Source: Methylobacterium sp. J-068
GTDB taxonomy: Bacteria; Pseudomonadota; Alphaproteobacteria; Rhizobiales; Beijerinckiaceae
Assembly (NCBI RefSeq): GCF_022829445.1
Contig: NZ_JAKSXY010000047.1
Location: 91,161-155,160 of the forward strand
Direction: 5' to 3'
Length of the DNA stretch: 64,000 nt
The stretch's first letter is position 1. Every line of letters starts with the position of its first letter. The translations under genes were made by a program, and so were the position numbers. Below the pieces are notes generated by a model, which worked only from the letters and a program-made list of their open reading frames with translations, had not been told where the DNA came from and did not search any database. This document shows, piece after piece, positions 1 through 9,264 of the stretch.

Positions 1-22
1 GCGGGACCGCATTGTCAGCCAT
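1..22 (-). CDS. Possible 5' end of a divergent gene, cut by the window edge
   Basis: An ATG on the minus strand at 22-20 follows a purine-rich stretch that could be a ribosome binding site. The reading frame runs out of the window after seven codons (MADNAVP). Nothing about function can be said. It would be transcribed away from map, with about 225 bases between the two starts. This is a weak call based only on start context. Confidence 0.25.
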
Positions 23-248
23 CGCCTCGTCCTGCCTGCCGGCCCGGCGGGACGTCCCAGACGTCCGGTGCGGGCTCTACCGTGTTGAAGGGTCTGCCGA
101 GACCCGTCTCTAGCCGCTCGCCCGGCGCAAGCCTAGTGCCGAGCCTTACGCATTCCGGGCCCGCGCGGTGCGTCCGGGGGTTTGCCTCGTGCGCGCGCCA
201 CCGTACATAGGAACCGACCCGATCCGGCATCTGCTTGAAACCGCTCCC

Positions 249-1079
249 ATGACCCAGAACGAACAGGCCGTCTCCGAGAGCGGCCGCCGCGCACCCCAGC
301 CGCCGATCCACGGCCCGGAGGCCTTCGCGGGCATGCGCCGGGCCGGCCGCCTGACGGCCGAGGCCCTCGACGTGCTGATGGAGGCGACCGGTCCCGGCGT
401 CACCACGGAGCACCTCGACAAGCTCGCCTACACCTTCGCCATGGATCACGGCGCCTATCCGGCCTCGCTGCTCTATCGCGGCTACCCCAAATCGATCTGC
501 ACCTCGATCAACCACGTGGTCTGCCACGGCATCCCCAACGACAAGCCGCTGCGCGAGGGCGACATCGTCAACCTCGACATCTGCCTCATCGTCGACGGCT
601 GGCACGGGGATTCGAGCCGGATGGCCTATGTGGGCGAGGTCCCGCGCAAGGCGCAGCGCCTGTGCGAGATCACGCATGAATGCCTGATGCGCGGCATCGC
701 GGCGATACGGCCCGGCGGCTCCACCACCGATATCGGCCGGGCGATCCAGGCCTATGCCGAGGCGGAGCGCTGCTCGGTGGTGCGCGACTTCTGCGGCCAC
801 GGCCTCGGGCGCACCTACCACGACGCCCCGACCATCCTGCACTACGTCGAGCCGAGCTACGACGTGAAGTTCCAGCCCGGACAATTCTTCACGGTCGAGC
901 CCATGATCAATCTCGGCCGCCCCGCCGTGAAGGTGCTCTCGGACGGTTGGACGGCGGTGACGCGCGACCGTTCGCTCTCGGCCCAGTTCGAGCACACCGT
1001 GGCGGTGACGGAGACGGGGGCGGAGATCTTCACCCTCTCTCCCAAGGGCCTGCACCAGCCTGTCGGCACGAACGCCTGA
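249..1079 (+). CDS. map: Type I methionine aminopeptidase
   Basis: Removes the initiator methionine from nascent proteins in the cytoplasm; a binuclear metallopeptidase of family M24A. The 276-residue product has the usual length. The five metal ligands are visible: Asp in NLDI (about residue 110), Asp in WHGDSS, His in [10 protein letters not shown], Glu in FTVEPMIN and Glu in QFEHTVAV near the C terminus. The ATG at 249 is chosen because the family begins shortly before the IHGPEAF segment; an in-frame GTG at 168 would add 27 residues of low-complexity sequence. radC starts 13 bases after the stop, so the two are probably co-transcribed. Confidence 0.95.
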   Translation: MTQNEQAVSESGRRAPQPPIHGPEAFAGMRRAGRLTAEALDVLMEATGPGVTTEHLDKLAYTFAMDHGAYPASLLYRGYPKSICTSINHVVCHGIPNDKPLREGDIVNLDICLIVDGWHGDSSRMAYVGEVPRKAQRLCEITHECLMRGIAAIRPGGSTTDIGRAIQAYAEAERCSVVRDFCGHGLGRTYHDAPTILHYVEPSYDVKFQPGQFFTVEPMINLGRPAVKVLSDGWTAVTRDRSLSAQFEHTVAVTETGAEIFTLSPKGLHQPVGTNA

Positions 1080-1092
1080 CGCGACGCCGCCC

Positions 1093-1866
1093 GTGAGCAG
1101 CCGCCCGCCCCTCCGAGCCGATCGTCCAGGAGGCGGGCCGCAGGGTTCCGGCCTCGAAGATTCCGGCCTTGAGGATTCCGGTCTCAAGGAGCCCGAGCCG
1201 CATTACCTGGGGCATCGCGACCGCCTGCGCGCCCGCTTCGCACAAGGGGGCGCCGACGCGCTGCCCGATTCCGAACTCCTCGAACTCGCGCTGTTCCGGG
1301 CGATTCCGCGCCGGGACGTGAAGCCGCTCGCAAAGGCGCTGATCCGCCGCTTCGGCAGTTTTGCCGAGGTGGTGAGCGCCGAGCCCGCCCGACTTGCTGA
1401 AATCGAAGGCATCGGCGCCGGGGTCATCGCCGACCTGAAGCTCATCGAAGCGGCAGGCCATCGCCTCGCGCGCGGCGCCATCGCGGACCGGCCACTGCTC
1501 TCGTCCTGGAGCGCCGTGCTCGAATATTGCCGCGCCACCATGGCCTTCGCCCCGCGCGAGCAGTTCCGGATCCTGTTCCTCGACCGGCGCAACCACCTCA
1601 TCGCCGACGAGGTCCAGGGGCGCGGCACCGTGGATCACACCCCCGTCTACCCGCGCGAGGTCGCGCGCCGGGCGCTCGAACTCTCCGCCACCGCGATCCT
1701 GCTCGCCCACAACCACCCGTCCGGCGATCCGACCCCCTCGGCGGCGGATATCCGCATGACCCGCGAGATCGTCGCGGTGCTCGATCCCCTCGGCATCGTC
1801 GTCCACGACCACGTCATCCTGGGCCGCGAGGGACATGCCAGCTTCAAGGGCTTGAAGTTGATCTGA
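1093..1866 (+). CDS. radC: RadC family JAB/JAMM-domain protein
   Basis: 257 residues with a GTG start. The N-terminal half carries a helix-hairpin-helix-like segment ([15 protein letters not shown]). The C-terminal half is a JAMM metalloprotease-like domain with the [10 protein letters not shown] zinc motif. RadC was once linked to DNA repair, but its enzymatic role is not established; the motif suggests a zinc-dependent peptidase or isopeptidase. The first 35 residues contain three repeats of an S/D/E-G-LE/K unit ([16 protein letters not shown]) before the conserved [10 protein letters not shown] start, so the mature core probably begins near residue 36. It lies 13 bases after map. Confidence 0.9.
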   Translation: MSSRPPLRADRPGGGPQGSGLEDSGLEDSGLKEPEPHYLGHRDRLRARFAQGGADALPDSELLELALFRAIPRRDVKPLAKALIRRFGSFAEVVSAEPARLAEIEGIGAGVIADLKLIEAAGHRLARGAIADRPLLSSWSAVLEYCRATMAFAPREQFRILFLDRRNHLIADEVQGRGTVDHTPVYPREVARRALELSATAILLAHNHPSGDPTPSAADIRMTREIVAVLDPLGIVVHDHVILGREGHASFKGLKLI

Positions 1867-1967
1867 TCGTGCTACGGTGCGGGCAGGGGCGGCGGTCGCC
1901 TGGGTCCGGTCACGGGTCGCTGGCGCGCCTCTTGCCTAGTTCGAGGCGTTTCAAGGGGGAGGCGCGA

Positions 1968-3407
1968 ATGGCGCTCGCTGCATTCGACGAGATGACCGGG
2001 CTGCCCGACGGGGCGCTGAGCGATCCGGCCGTGCGCGAGGCCTACAACAGCCTGAAGACCTGGCTCGACACCACCCCGCCCGAGCATTTCAATACCCGCC
2101 GCAGTCAGGCCGAGATGCTGTTCCGGCGCATCGGCATCACCTTCGCGGTCTACGGGGCCAACGAATCCACCGAGCGGCTGATCCCGTTCGACATCATTCC
2201 CCGCGTCATCACCAAGCCCGAATGGGGTTTCCTGGAGCGCGGCCTGAAGCAGCGCGTCACCGCCATCAACGCGTTCCTGAAGGACATCTACGGCGCGCAG
2301 GACTGCATCAAGGCCGGCATCATCCCGGCCGACCTCGTCTATCGCAACCCGCATTACCGCATGGAGATGCGCGCCTTCCGGGTGCCGCACGACCTCTACG
2401 TCCACATCGCCGGGATCGACATCGTCCGCACCGGCGAGAACGACTTCTTCGTGCTGGAGGACAATGCCCGCACGCCGTCGGGCGTCTCCTACATGCTGGA
2501 GAACCGCGAGGTGATGCTGCGCCTCTTCCCGGAACTGTTCTCGCGCCACCGCGTGGCGCCCGTCGAGAACTATCCCGATGCCCTGCTCGCCACCCTGCGG
2601 TCCCTGGCGCCCGCGAGCGCGACGCGTGACCCAACCGTCGCCCTGCTGACGCCGGGCCGCTACAATTCGGCCTTCTACGAGCACTCGTTCCTGGCCGACA
2701 AGCTCGGCGTCGATCTCGTGGAGGCCTCCGACCTCTTCACCAAGGACGACGTGGTCTACATGCGCACCACCGAGGGGCCGCGCCGGATCGACGTGCTCTA
2801 TCGCCGCCTCGACGACGACTTCCTCGACCCCCTGGTGTTCCGCCCCGATTCGGTGCTGGGCGTGCCGGGGTTGATGAACGCCTACGAGCGCGGAACCGTG
2901 ACCCTCGCCAATGCCGTGGGCACCGGCATCGCCGACGACAAGGCGGTCTACAGCTACATGCCGGAGATCGTGCGGTTCTTCACCGGCGAGGAGCCGATCC
3001 TGCACAACGTGCCGACCTATCGCTGCCGCGAGAAGGACGCCTTCGCCTACGTCATGGACAACCTCAAGGACCTGGTGGTGAAGGAGGTCAACGGCTCGGG
3101 CGGCTACGGCATGCTCGTGGGGCCGCACGCCACCAAGCGCGAGATCGAGGAGTTCGGGCGCAAACTCCGCCACGCGCCGGACGGGTTCATCGCCCAGCCG
3201 ACGCTCGCTCTCTCCACCTGCCCGACCTTCGTCGCCTCCGGGGTCGCGCCCCGGCACGTGGATCTGCGCCCCTTCGTGCTCTGCGGCTCGGACGAGATCC
3301 GAATCGTGCCCGGCGGCCTGACCCGCGTCGCCCTCAAGGAGGGCTCGCTCGTCGTGAATTCGAGCCAGGGCGGCGGCACCAAGGACACCTGGGTTCTCGA
3401 CGCGTGA
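1968..3407 (+). CDS. Circularly permuted ATP-grasp protein (Anbu-system ligase)
   Basis: 479 residues with the layout of the DUF404/DUF407 circularly permuted ATP-grasp family, which forms amide or peptide bonds using ATP. Visible family segments are NTRRSQAEMLFRRIGITF near residue 35, the LEDNARTPSGVSYM loop, VVKEVNGSGGYGMLVGP near residue 365, and DLRPFVLCG with SSQGGGTKDTW at the end. It is the first of four same-strand genes (alpha-E, transglutaminase, proteasome-like peptidase follow) that are known to co-occur. Inference from the literature on amidoligase systems: it makes a peptide or peptide tag. The ATG at 1968 follows an AAGGGGGAGGCG ribosome binding site. Confidence 0.9.
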   Translation: MALAAFDEMTGLPDGALSDPAVREAYNSLKTWLDTTPPEHFNTRRSQAEMLFRRIGITFAVYGANESTERLIPFDIIPRVITKPEWGFLERGLKQRVTAINAFLKDIYGAQDCIKAGIIPADLVYRNPHYRMEMRAFRVPHDLYVHIAGIDIVRTGENDFFVLEDNARTPSGVSYMLENREVMLRLFPELFSRHRVAPVENYPDALLATLRSLAPASATRDPTVALLTPGRYNSAFYEHSFLADKLGVDLVEASDLFTKDDVVYMRTTEGPRRIDVLYRRLDDDFLDPLVFRPDSVLGVPGLMNAYERGTVTLANAVGTGIADDKAVYSYMPEIVRFFTGEEPILHNVPTYRCREKDAFAYVMDNLKDLVVKEVNGSGGYGMLVGPHATKREIEEFGRKLRHAPDGFIAQPTLALSTCPTFVASGVAPRHVDLRPFVLCGSDEIRIVPGGLTRVALKEGSLVVNSSQGGGTKDTWVLDA

Positions 3408-3536
3408 GACACCCCCGGGGCCTCGGCGCGTCCGCGCGCGCCGGGGACCTTCCCAACCGCCCACCGCCCAACGCATAGTCCCTTCAGCCCAGCGGTCGCC
3501 GCGCTCAGCGCCCGGCCGGCGTCTCAACGGAACCCC

Positions 3537-4481
3537 ATGCTGTCCCGGACCGCCGACAACCTGTACTGGCTCTCGCGCTACGCCGAGCGAGCGGAGTTCG
3601 TTGCCCGCATCCTCGATGCCGCCCTGCGCCTCGCCGCCCTGCCGTCGAGCTACGGCGGCGGCGAGACCAACGAGTGGGCTTCCGCCCTGGCCTCGGCCGG
3701 CGATCCCGAGGTGTTCAAGCCGCTCTACGACAGCGTGACGGAAGCGACCGTCTGCAACTTCCTCGCCTTCAGCCCGCACAACCCGTCCTCGATCCGCTCC
3801 TGCATCGAGACCGCACGCGAGAACGCTCGCAGCGTGCGCACCGCGCTCACCACCGAGATGTGGGACGCAATCAACGGCGCTTGGCTCGAACTGCGCAATT
3901 ACGAGGGCCGCGACCTCAACCGCGACGAGTTCACCCGTTTCCTCGACTGGGTGAAGAGCGTGTCCCTCGCCTTCGACGGCTCGGCCTACCGGACGATGCT
4001 GCGCAACGACGCCTACTGGTTCACCCGCCTCGGCACCGCGATCGAGCGGGCCGACAACACCGCCCGCATCCTCGACGTGAAGTATCGCATCCTGCTCCCG
4101 GCGACGGAGAAGGTCGGCGGCAGCCTCGACTACTTCCAGTGGACCACGATCCTGCGCGAGGTCTCGGCCTTCAACGCCTATCACTGGGTCTACCGAGAGA
4201 GCGTGAAGCCGCTGCTGGTGGCCGACCTGCTCATCCTCAACCGGCAGATGCCGCGCTCCTTCGCCAACTGCTACGGCATGCTGGTGGAGCACCTCGACCT
4301 GATCGCCGACGCCTACGGGCGGCGCGGGGCGAGCCAGCGGGTGGCGAGCAACACTCTGGCGCGGCTGGAGGGCGAGAACATCGACCGCATCTTCTCGTCC
4401 GGCCTCCACGAATTCGTGACGGAGTTCATCGTCGAGAACAATCGCCTCGGCGCCGCGGTCATCGAGCAATATCTGGTATAG
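3537..4481 (+). CDS. Alpha-E domain protein (DUF403)
   Basis: 314 residues, predicted all-helical, beginning LSRTADNLYWLSRYAERAE, the family signature. Alpha-E proteins are nearly always encoded next to a circularly permuted ATP-grasp gene and a transglutaminase-like gene, as here; their biochemical role is unknown but a partner or substrate-handling role for the ligase is usually proposed. The gene follows the ATP-grasp gene after 129 bases and precedes the transglutaminase gene by 37 bases, consistent with an operon. Confidence 0.9.
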   Translation: MLSRTADNLYWLSRYAERAEFVARILDAALRLAALPSSYGGGETNEWASALASAGDPEVFKPLYDSVTEATVCNFLAFSPHNPSSIRSCIETARENARSVRTALTTEMWDAINGAWLELRNYEGRDLNRDEFTRFLDWVKSVSLAFDGSAYRTMLRNDAYWFTRLGTAIERADNTARILDVKYRILLPATEKVGGSLDYFQWTTILREVSAFNAYHWVYRESVKPLLVADLLILNRQMPRSFANCYGMLVEHLDLIADAYGRRGASQRVASNTLARLEGENIDRIFSSGLHEFVTEFIVENNRLGAAVIEQYLV

Positions 4482-4518
4482 GGCCGGCCCGAGCCCGACG
4501 CCGCGCAAAGGTCGCCGC

Positions 4519-5346
4519 ATGCGAATCCGCGTCTTCCACGAGACCAACTACACCTACGAGCAGCCGGCCCGTGGCCTGATCCAGGTCCTGCGTTTGCGCC
4601 CGCGCGACCATGACGGCCAGTATGTCCGGCGCTGGCGCATCGAGCCCTCCGTGGACGGGCGCGTGAGCGAGCGCGAGGACGGCTTCGGCAACGTGGTGCA
4701 TTGGTTCACCGCCGACGAGCCGGCCGAATCGCTCTCGATCCGGGTCACCGGCGAGGTCGACACCCTGGAAATGAACGGCATCGTGCGCGGCACCGTCGAG
4801 AGACTGCCGGACGTATTCTACCTGCGCGACTCGGATCTCGCCCTGGCCAATGACGCCATCCAGGCCTTCGCCCGCGAGGTCGCGGCGGCCGGTGATCCGG
4901 CCCCCCTGCCCTGCCTGCACCGGCTCTTGGCGGCGGTACACGACCGGGTCGCCTTCGTGCCGGGGCCGGCCAGCGCCAGCACCAACGCGGCCCAGTGCTT
5001 CGCCCAGGAGAAGGGCGTCTGCCAGGACCTGACCCACCTGTTCATCGCGGCGGCGCGCCACCTCGAGATCCCGACCCGGTACATCTCGGGCTACTTCCAC
5101 CATTCCGACGGCGAGACGGATCAGGGCTCCGGCCATGCCTGGGCGGAAGCCCTGGTGCCGGGGCTCGGCTGGGTCGGCTTCGATGCCGCCAACGGGATCG
5201 CCACCTCCGAGGCGCATATCCGCGTGGCGGTCGCCCTCGACTATCTCGGCGCGGCACCGATCCGGGGCAGCCGCATGGGCGGCGGAACAGAGACGCTCGA
5301 CGTGACGCTCCGCGTCGAGCAGGCACATGCGAACGTCCAGTCCTGA
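4519..5346 (+). CDS. Transglutaminase-like cysteine peptidase of the Anbu gene set
   Basis: 275 residues. The N-terminal domain (RIRVFHETNYTYEQPARG) is the bacterial transglutaminase-like N region. The catalytic core shows the Cys-His-Asp triad: Cys in EKGVCQDLTH, His in GSGHAWAEAL, Asp in GFDAANG. Such proteins are papain-fold peptidases or amidases rather than true cross-linking enzymes. Position between alpha-E and the proteasome-like gene suggests it cleaves the product of the ATP-grasp ligase. No signal peptide is visible, so it should act in the cytoplasm. Confidence 0.9.
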   Translation: MRIRVFHETNYTYEQPARGLIQVLRLRPRDHDGQYVRRWRIEPSVDGRVSEREDGFGNVVHWFTADEPAESLSIRVTGEVDTLEMNGIVRGTVERLPDVFYLRDSDLALANDAIQAFAREVAAAGDPAPLPCLHRLLAAVHDRVAFVPGPASASTNAAQCFAQEKGVCQDLTHLFIAAARHLEIPTRYISGYFHHSDGETDQGSGHAWAEALVPGLGWVGFDAANGIATSEAHIRVAVALDYLGAAPIRGSRMGGGTETLDVTLRVEQAHANVQS

Positions 5347-5374
5347 ACGCGGACTGTCGAGAAAGACCGAGATC

Positions 5375-6127
5375 ATGACCTATTGCGTCGGCGTCCTCGT
5401 GGAGGAGGGCCTCGTGATGATCGCCGACACCCGGACCAATGCCGGGCTCGACGACATCTCGACCTATCGCAAGCTCCACCACTTCAACGTGCCCGGCGAG
5501 CGCGTGATGATGCTGGCCTCGGCCGGCAACCTCTCGATCACCCAATCCGTCCTCAGCCTGCTGGCCGAAGGCGTCGAGGGGGATGCCGGAGAGCCGAAGA
5601 TGAGGCTCGTCGAGGCGCCGACGATGTTCCAGGCGGCGCAGCTCGTGGGCCGGGCGATCCGCCGCGTGCGCGAGATCGAGAAGGCCGGCTTCGAGGCGGC
5701 CAACCTCCGGTTCTCGGTCTCGCTGCTGTTCGGCGGCCAGATCGGCACGGAGCCGATGAAGCTCTATCTGATCTATTCGGCCGGCAACTTCATCGAGTGC
5801 AGCGGCGACGCCCCCTTCCTGCAGATCGGCGAGCACAAATACGGCAAGCCGATCCTCGACCGGGCTGTGAAGTACGAGACCGAGCTCTACGACGCTCTGA
5901 AGGTCGGCCTCGTCTCGATGGATTCGACCATGCGCTCGAACCTCGGCGTCGGCCTGCCTATCGACATCGCGGTGGCGCGGCGCAACGCCCTCGACCTCGA
6001 GGTGAACCACCGGATCGAGGCCGGCGAGAGCTACTTTCACGACCTGCGCGAGCGCTGGTCGGCGGCCCTGCGCGCGGCGCACCGCGCGATTCCGCGCCCG
6101 CCCTACGGGCCGGCGGCCGCGAAATAG
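5375..6127 (+). CDS. Anbu-type proteasome-like peptidase
   Basis: 250 residues of the Ntn-hydrolase fold, belonging to the proteasome beta-subunit-like group called Anbu. The sequence begins Met-Thr-Tyr-Cys, so removal of Met1 would leave Thr as the N-terminal nucleophile with no propeptide. A conserved lysine follows in YRKLHHF and a glycine-rich segment in LASAGNLS. It is the last gene of the ATP-grasp/alpha-E/transglutaminase set, 28 bases after the previous stop. ATG 5375 is preferred over an upstream in-frame start because only it places Thr at position 2. The substrate is not known. Confidence 0.92.
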   Translation: MTYCVGVLVEEGLVMIADTRTNAGLDDISTYRKLHHFNVPGERVMMLASAGNLSITQSVLSLLAEGVEGDAGEPKMRLVEAPTMFQAAQLVGRAIRRVREIEKAGFEAANLRFSVSLLFGGQIGTEPMKLYLIYSAGNFIECSGDAPFLQIGEHKYGKPILDRAVKYETELYDALKVGLVSMDSTMRSNLGVGLPIDIAVARRNALDLEVNHRIEAGESYFHDLRERWSAALRAAHRAIPRPPYGPAAAK

Positions 6128-6134
6128 GCGACAC

Positions 6135-6821
6135 TCAGGCGGTTGCCTCGGCGGCGATCAGGTGATCGCGGGCGGCGCTGTGAGCGTCATCCGCCCGCAT
6201 GATCCCGCCCATCACGGCGACGCCGGCCGCGCCCGCGGCCCGGCTCGCCCGGATCGTTCCCGGGTCCATGCCGCCGAGAGCAAGGATCGGCAGGCCGAAG
6301 CGGGTCGCGTCGCGCAAGGCGTCGAGGCCGAGCGCAGGTCCATAGCCGGGCTTGCTCGCGCTGGCGAAGATCGGGCTCAGGGTGACATAATCGGCGCCGC
6401 CGCGCGCTGCCCGCTCGACGTCGCCGAGACCGTGGGCCGACAGGCCCAGCAAGCCGTCCGGCAAGAATGCCCGCGCGCGGGCGAGATCGGCCCCGGTGCT
6501 GTCACCGGCCAAGTGGACGCCGTCCGCGCCGAGGCGCGCCGCCAGGGCCGCGTCCCCGCCGATGGTGAGGACGCCGCGCCCCGCGCGCACCACCCGCGCC
6601 GTCGCCTCGGCCAAGGGCTCCCGCCTCTCCTCCGGCAGATCGCGTTCGCGAAACCAGACCCAGCGGACACCGGCCGCCAGGATGACGTGCAGCGTTCCCA
6701 ACAGTCGCTGTGCGGCCTCCTCGGGCGCGTGACGCGGCGAGCGCTCCGTCACGACGAGCAGAGGCGACGGCAGGGGCGTCACCGGAGGCCCGATCCGGCC
6801 CGTCCGCTCACGAGCCGACAA
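6135..6821 (-). CDS. thiE: Thiamine phosphate synthase (ThiE/TenI family)
   Basis: 228 residues. Joins the pyrimidine and thiazole phosphates to give thiamine phosphate. TIM-barrel family motifs are visible: [34 protein letters not shown] and LALGGM. The pattern is slightly divergent from classical ThiE (for example GVHLAGD instead of GVHLGQ), so a TenI-like thiazole tautomerase role cannot be excluded. Its start overlaps the end of thiG by 14 bases, so it is the last gene of the thiO-thiS-thiG-thiE operon. It converges on the Anbu gene with a 7-base gap. Confidence 0.8.
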   Translation of the reverse strand: MSARERTGRIGPPVTPLPSPLLVVTERSPRHAPEEAAQRLLGTLHVILAAGVRWVWFRERDLPEERREPLAEATARVVRAGRGVLTIGGDAALAARLGADGVHLAGDSTGADLARARAFLPDGLLGLSAHGLGDVERAARGGADYVTLSPIFASASKPGYGPALGLDALRDATRFGLPILALGGMDPGTIRASRAAGAAGVAVMGGIMRADDAHSAARDHLIAAEATA

Positions 6822-7587
6822 GCCCGAGTTGCGGGCTCGACGGCTCGGCGCGGCCGCGCTTCGGGATGCGGCCGGCGCAATGGGCGTCGCGCCCGGCCTG
6901 GACCGCGTGGCGCATGGCCCGCGCCATCCGCACGGGATCGTCCGCCTTCGCCACGGCGGTGTTGAGGAGGCAGCCGGCGGCGCCGAGTTCCATCGCGATC
7001 ACCGCGTCGGAAGCCGTGCCGATGCCCGCATCGACGATGACCGGCACGGGCGAGCGCCGGCAGATCAGTTCGAGATTGGCGGGGTTCGCCACGCCCATGC
7101 CGGAACCGATCAGCGAGCCCATCGGCATCACGGCGGCGCAGCCGAGATCGGCCAGGCGCTGGCAGACGACCGGATCGTCGTTGCAATAGGGCAGCACCGT
7201 GAAGCCGTCATCGACGAGGTGGCGGCAGGCCTCCAGCAACTCGGCGACGTCCGGATAGAGCGTCTCGCGGTCGCCGATCACCTCCACCTTGATCCAGTTC
7301 GTGTCGAGGGCCTCGCGGGCGAGTTCCGCCGTCATGATGGCGTCCCGCGCGGTCTCACAGCCGGCGGTGTTGGGCAGGAAGCGATGCCCCTTCAGCCGGC
7401 GCAGGGTGTCCGAGCCGTGCCCCTGGAGCGAGACGCGGCGGATCGAGGCCGTGACCACCTCGGCGCCGGAGGCCGCCACCGCGTCGAACAGGATGCTCTG
7501 GGTGGGGTAGCCGGCCGTGCCGATGAACAGGCGCGAGCCCAAGGTGATGCCCGCGATGACGAGCGGATCGTGTGCGGTGTCGGTCAT
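6808..7587 (-). CDS. thiG: Thiazole synthase
   Basis: 259 residues. Makes the thiazole phosphate of thiamine from deoxyxylulose phosphate, dehydroglycine and ThiS thiocarboxylate. The Schiff-base lysine lies in [10 protein letters not shown], and the phosphate-binding segments PIGSLIGSG-like (PMGSLIGSG) and [11 protein letters not shown] are intact. It sits 4 bases after thiS and overlaps thiE by 14 bases; the tight packing indicates one transcript under the upstream TPP riboswitch. Confidence 0.95.
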   Translation of the reverse strand: MTDTAHDPLVIAGITLGSRLFIGTAGYPTQSILFDAVAASGAEVVTASIRRVSLQGHGSDTLRRLKGHRFLPNTAGCETARDAIMTAELAREALDTNWIKVEVIGDRETLYPDVAELLEACRHLVDDGFTVLPYCNDDPVVCQRLADLGCAAVMPMGSLIGSGMGVANPANLELICRRSPVPVIVDAGIGTASDAVIAMELGAAGCLLNTAVAKADDPVRMARAMRHAVQAGRDAHCAGRIPKRGRAEPSSPQLGLVGS

Positions 7588-7591
7588 ACCT

Positions 7592-7804
7592 CTAGCCTCC
7601 CTGCATGGCGCGGACGATCTCGACTCGGTCGCCCTCCGCGATCGGGGTCGCCCCCCAGTCGCGGCGGCGAACGACCGAGCCGTTGAGCGCGATGGCGATG
7701 CCCTGCGGGCTGTCGAGGCCGGTCTCCGCGGCCTCTTCCCGGAACAGGGCGTCGAGATCTCCGGCCGCGCTCTCGCGGGCCTCGCCGTTGACGGTCAGTT
7801 TCAT
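7592..7804 (-). CDS. thiS: Sulfur carrier protein ThiS
   Basis: 70 residues, beta-grasp fold, ending in the required Gly-Gly (AMQGG) that is activated as a thiocarboxylate to give sulfur to ThiG. It starts [11 protein letters not shown]. The start codon overlaps the thiO stop (ATGA arrangement at 7801-7804), indicating translational coupling. Sequence such as [10 protein letters not shown] and [11 protein letters not shown] is typical for the family. Confidence 0.95.
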   Translation of the reverse strand: MKLTVNGEARESAAGDLDALFREEAAETGLDSPQGIAIALNGSVVRRRDWGATPIAEGDRVEIVRAMQGG

Positions 7805-8946
7805 GCCGAGGCCCTCAGCGCGGGCGCCCGCCGGAAGCGGGCGAGGCCGAAGGCGCGGGCGTAATCCGGCAGGGCACCATTCGCCGCGAGGTCGGCGACG
7901 GCGTCGGCGGTCGCCGGGGCCAGCAGATAGCCGTTGCGGTGGTGGCCGGTGGCCACGATGAGGCCCGGCGCCAGGACGTCGATGATCGGCGCGTCGTCGT
8001 CGGAGGTCGGGCGAAAGCCGCTCCAGACCGCCTCCACCGCCATCTCCTCGATGCCGGGCAGGACGCGGCGCGCGCCCTCCAGCAGAGCGTAAATTCCGCC
8101 CGCCGTCACGCCGGGCACGAAGCCGCAATCCTCCACCGTGGCGCCGACGATGAGGTGGCCGTCGCCCTTCGGTGCCATGTGGACCTGCTCGGTCCAGACC
8201 ATATGACCGAGCGTGCCCGTACGGGCCGTAGTGCGCAGGGCGAGCGACTGGCCGCGCAAGGGGCGAACCGGAAGGCTGAGTGCTTCGGGCAGCAGGCCCG
8301 CCTCCCCGCTCCAGGCGCCCGAGGCGAGCAGGACGAGGTCCGCCGTCACCGCGCCGAGGTTTGTCCGAACGCCGGTGACGCGATCGCCGCTCCAGTCCAG
8401 GGCCTCCACGGGGCAGCCCTCGACGATGGTGACGCCGGCGTTCAGGCAAGCCCGGACGAGGGCGGCCATGACGAGGCTCGGGTCGACCTGATGGTCGGCC
8501 GCGCAATGGAGCCCGGCGGTAATGCCCGGACGCAGGCCGGGTTCGCGCGCCCGCACCTCCGGACCGGAGAGCCACTGCGCCCGAAGGCCGGAGCGGATCT
8601 GGAGATCGTGGCGGAAGCGCAGGCGCTCGACCTCGTCGCGGCCGATGGCGAGGACGAGCGTGCCCTCCTCCCGATAGTCGATGCCGATGCCGGACGCGGC
8701 CTGAAGCGCGTCCCGGAAGCCGGGCCAGCGCGCCAGGCTGTCGAGGGCCAGGGGCAGCAGCGGGTCGGAGCCGGGCTCGTGCTCGGCGGCGGGCGCCAAC
8801 ATGCCGGTGGCGGCGAGGCTCGCGCCGGCCCCGACCGTCTCGCGCTCCAGCACGGTAACGGTCCGGCCACCTTCAGCGAGGCGCCAGGCCGCCGACAGGC
8901 CGATCAGGCCCGCACCGACCACGACCACGTCGCTGCGCGCCGGCAT
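7801..8946 (-). CDS. thiO: Glycine oxidase ThiO
   Basis: 381 residues. FAD-dependent enzyme that oxidises glycine to iminoglycine for ThiG. The Rossmann dinucleotide-binding motif VVVVGAGLIGLSAAWRLA lies at the N terminus, and the C-terminal FAD site reads GLIVATGHHRNGYLLAP. The start at 8946 places the Rossmann motif immediately after the start; the frame remains open upstream to 9105, next to the riboswitch, adding 53 residues of uncertain value. First gene of the thi operon and directly downstream of the TPP riboswitch. Confidence 0.9.
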   Translation of the reverse strand: MPARSDVVVVGAGLIGLSAAWRLAEGGRTVTVLERETVGAGASLAATGMLAPAAEHEPGSDPLLPLALDSLARWPGFRDALQAASGIGIDYREEGTLVLAIGRDEVERLRFRHDLQIRSGLRAQWLSGPEVRAREPGLRPGITAGLHCAADHQVDPSLVMAALVRACLNAGVTIVEGCPVEALDWSGDRVTGVRTNLGAVTADLVLLASGAWSGEAGLLPEALSLPVRPLRGQSLALRTTARTGTLGHMVWTEQVHMAPKGDGHLIVGATVEDCGFVPGVTAGGIYALLEGARRVLPGIEEMAVEAVWSGFRPTSDDDAPIIDVLAPGLIVATGHHRNGYLLAPATADAVADLAANGALPDYARAFGLARFRRAPALRASA

Positions 8947-9105
8947 CGCGGCGGCGACCGGCGCATGGCGCTGCGTTCGCCGCAGATTGAGGAAGGGATT
9001 CAGGGGCACGTCCAACGCAATCTCCGCGAGCGACGCCGAGATTGGTGGGGCTGCAGCTTCAGCGAGCGAAGCGTGCCGGGCTCGTCGAGGAAACCCGCGG
9101 TCCAA

Positions 9106-9210
9106 TCCCTACGCCGGTATGAACCGGGTCAGGTTCGAAGGATTTCCGCGCCGCCATCCGCGAACGGACGACCATCGGTTTCTCAGCCCCTTGCCGGGGA
9201 TCTCCCTGGA
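9106..9210 (-). promoter_or_regulatory. TPP riboswitch (THI element)
   Basis: On the minus strand the hallmark pieces of the thiamine pyrophosphate aptamer occur in order: a GGGGCTGAGA segment near 9181-9193, then CCTTCGAACCTGACCCGGTT and ATACCGGCGTAGGGA ending at 9106. These match the two conserved TPP-contacting regions of the THI box. It lies 160 bases upstream of thiO, so thiamine pyrophosphate should shut off the thiO-thiS-thiG-thiE operon. The exact 5' end and expression platform were not folded. Confidence 0.95.
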
Positions 9211-9264
9211 ACGCTCCTGATGTGGGCCGCGCGCGCGCTCCGGTCAATCCCCCGCCACTCGGGT

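Noticed and set aside
1872..4547. An 891-codon open frame on the minus strand opposite the ATP-grasp and alpha-E genes
   Set aside because: The translation is rich in His/Gly/Ala/Arg without domains and is antisense to two well-recognised genes; such frames are common in GC-rich DNA.
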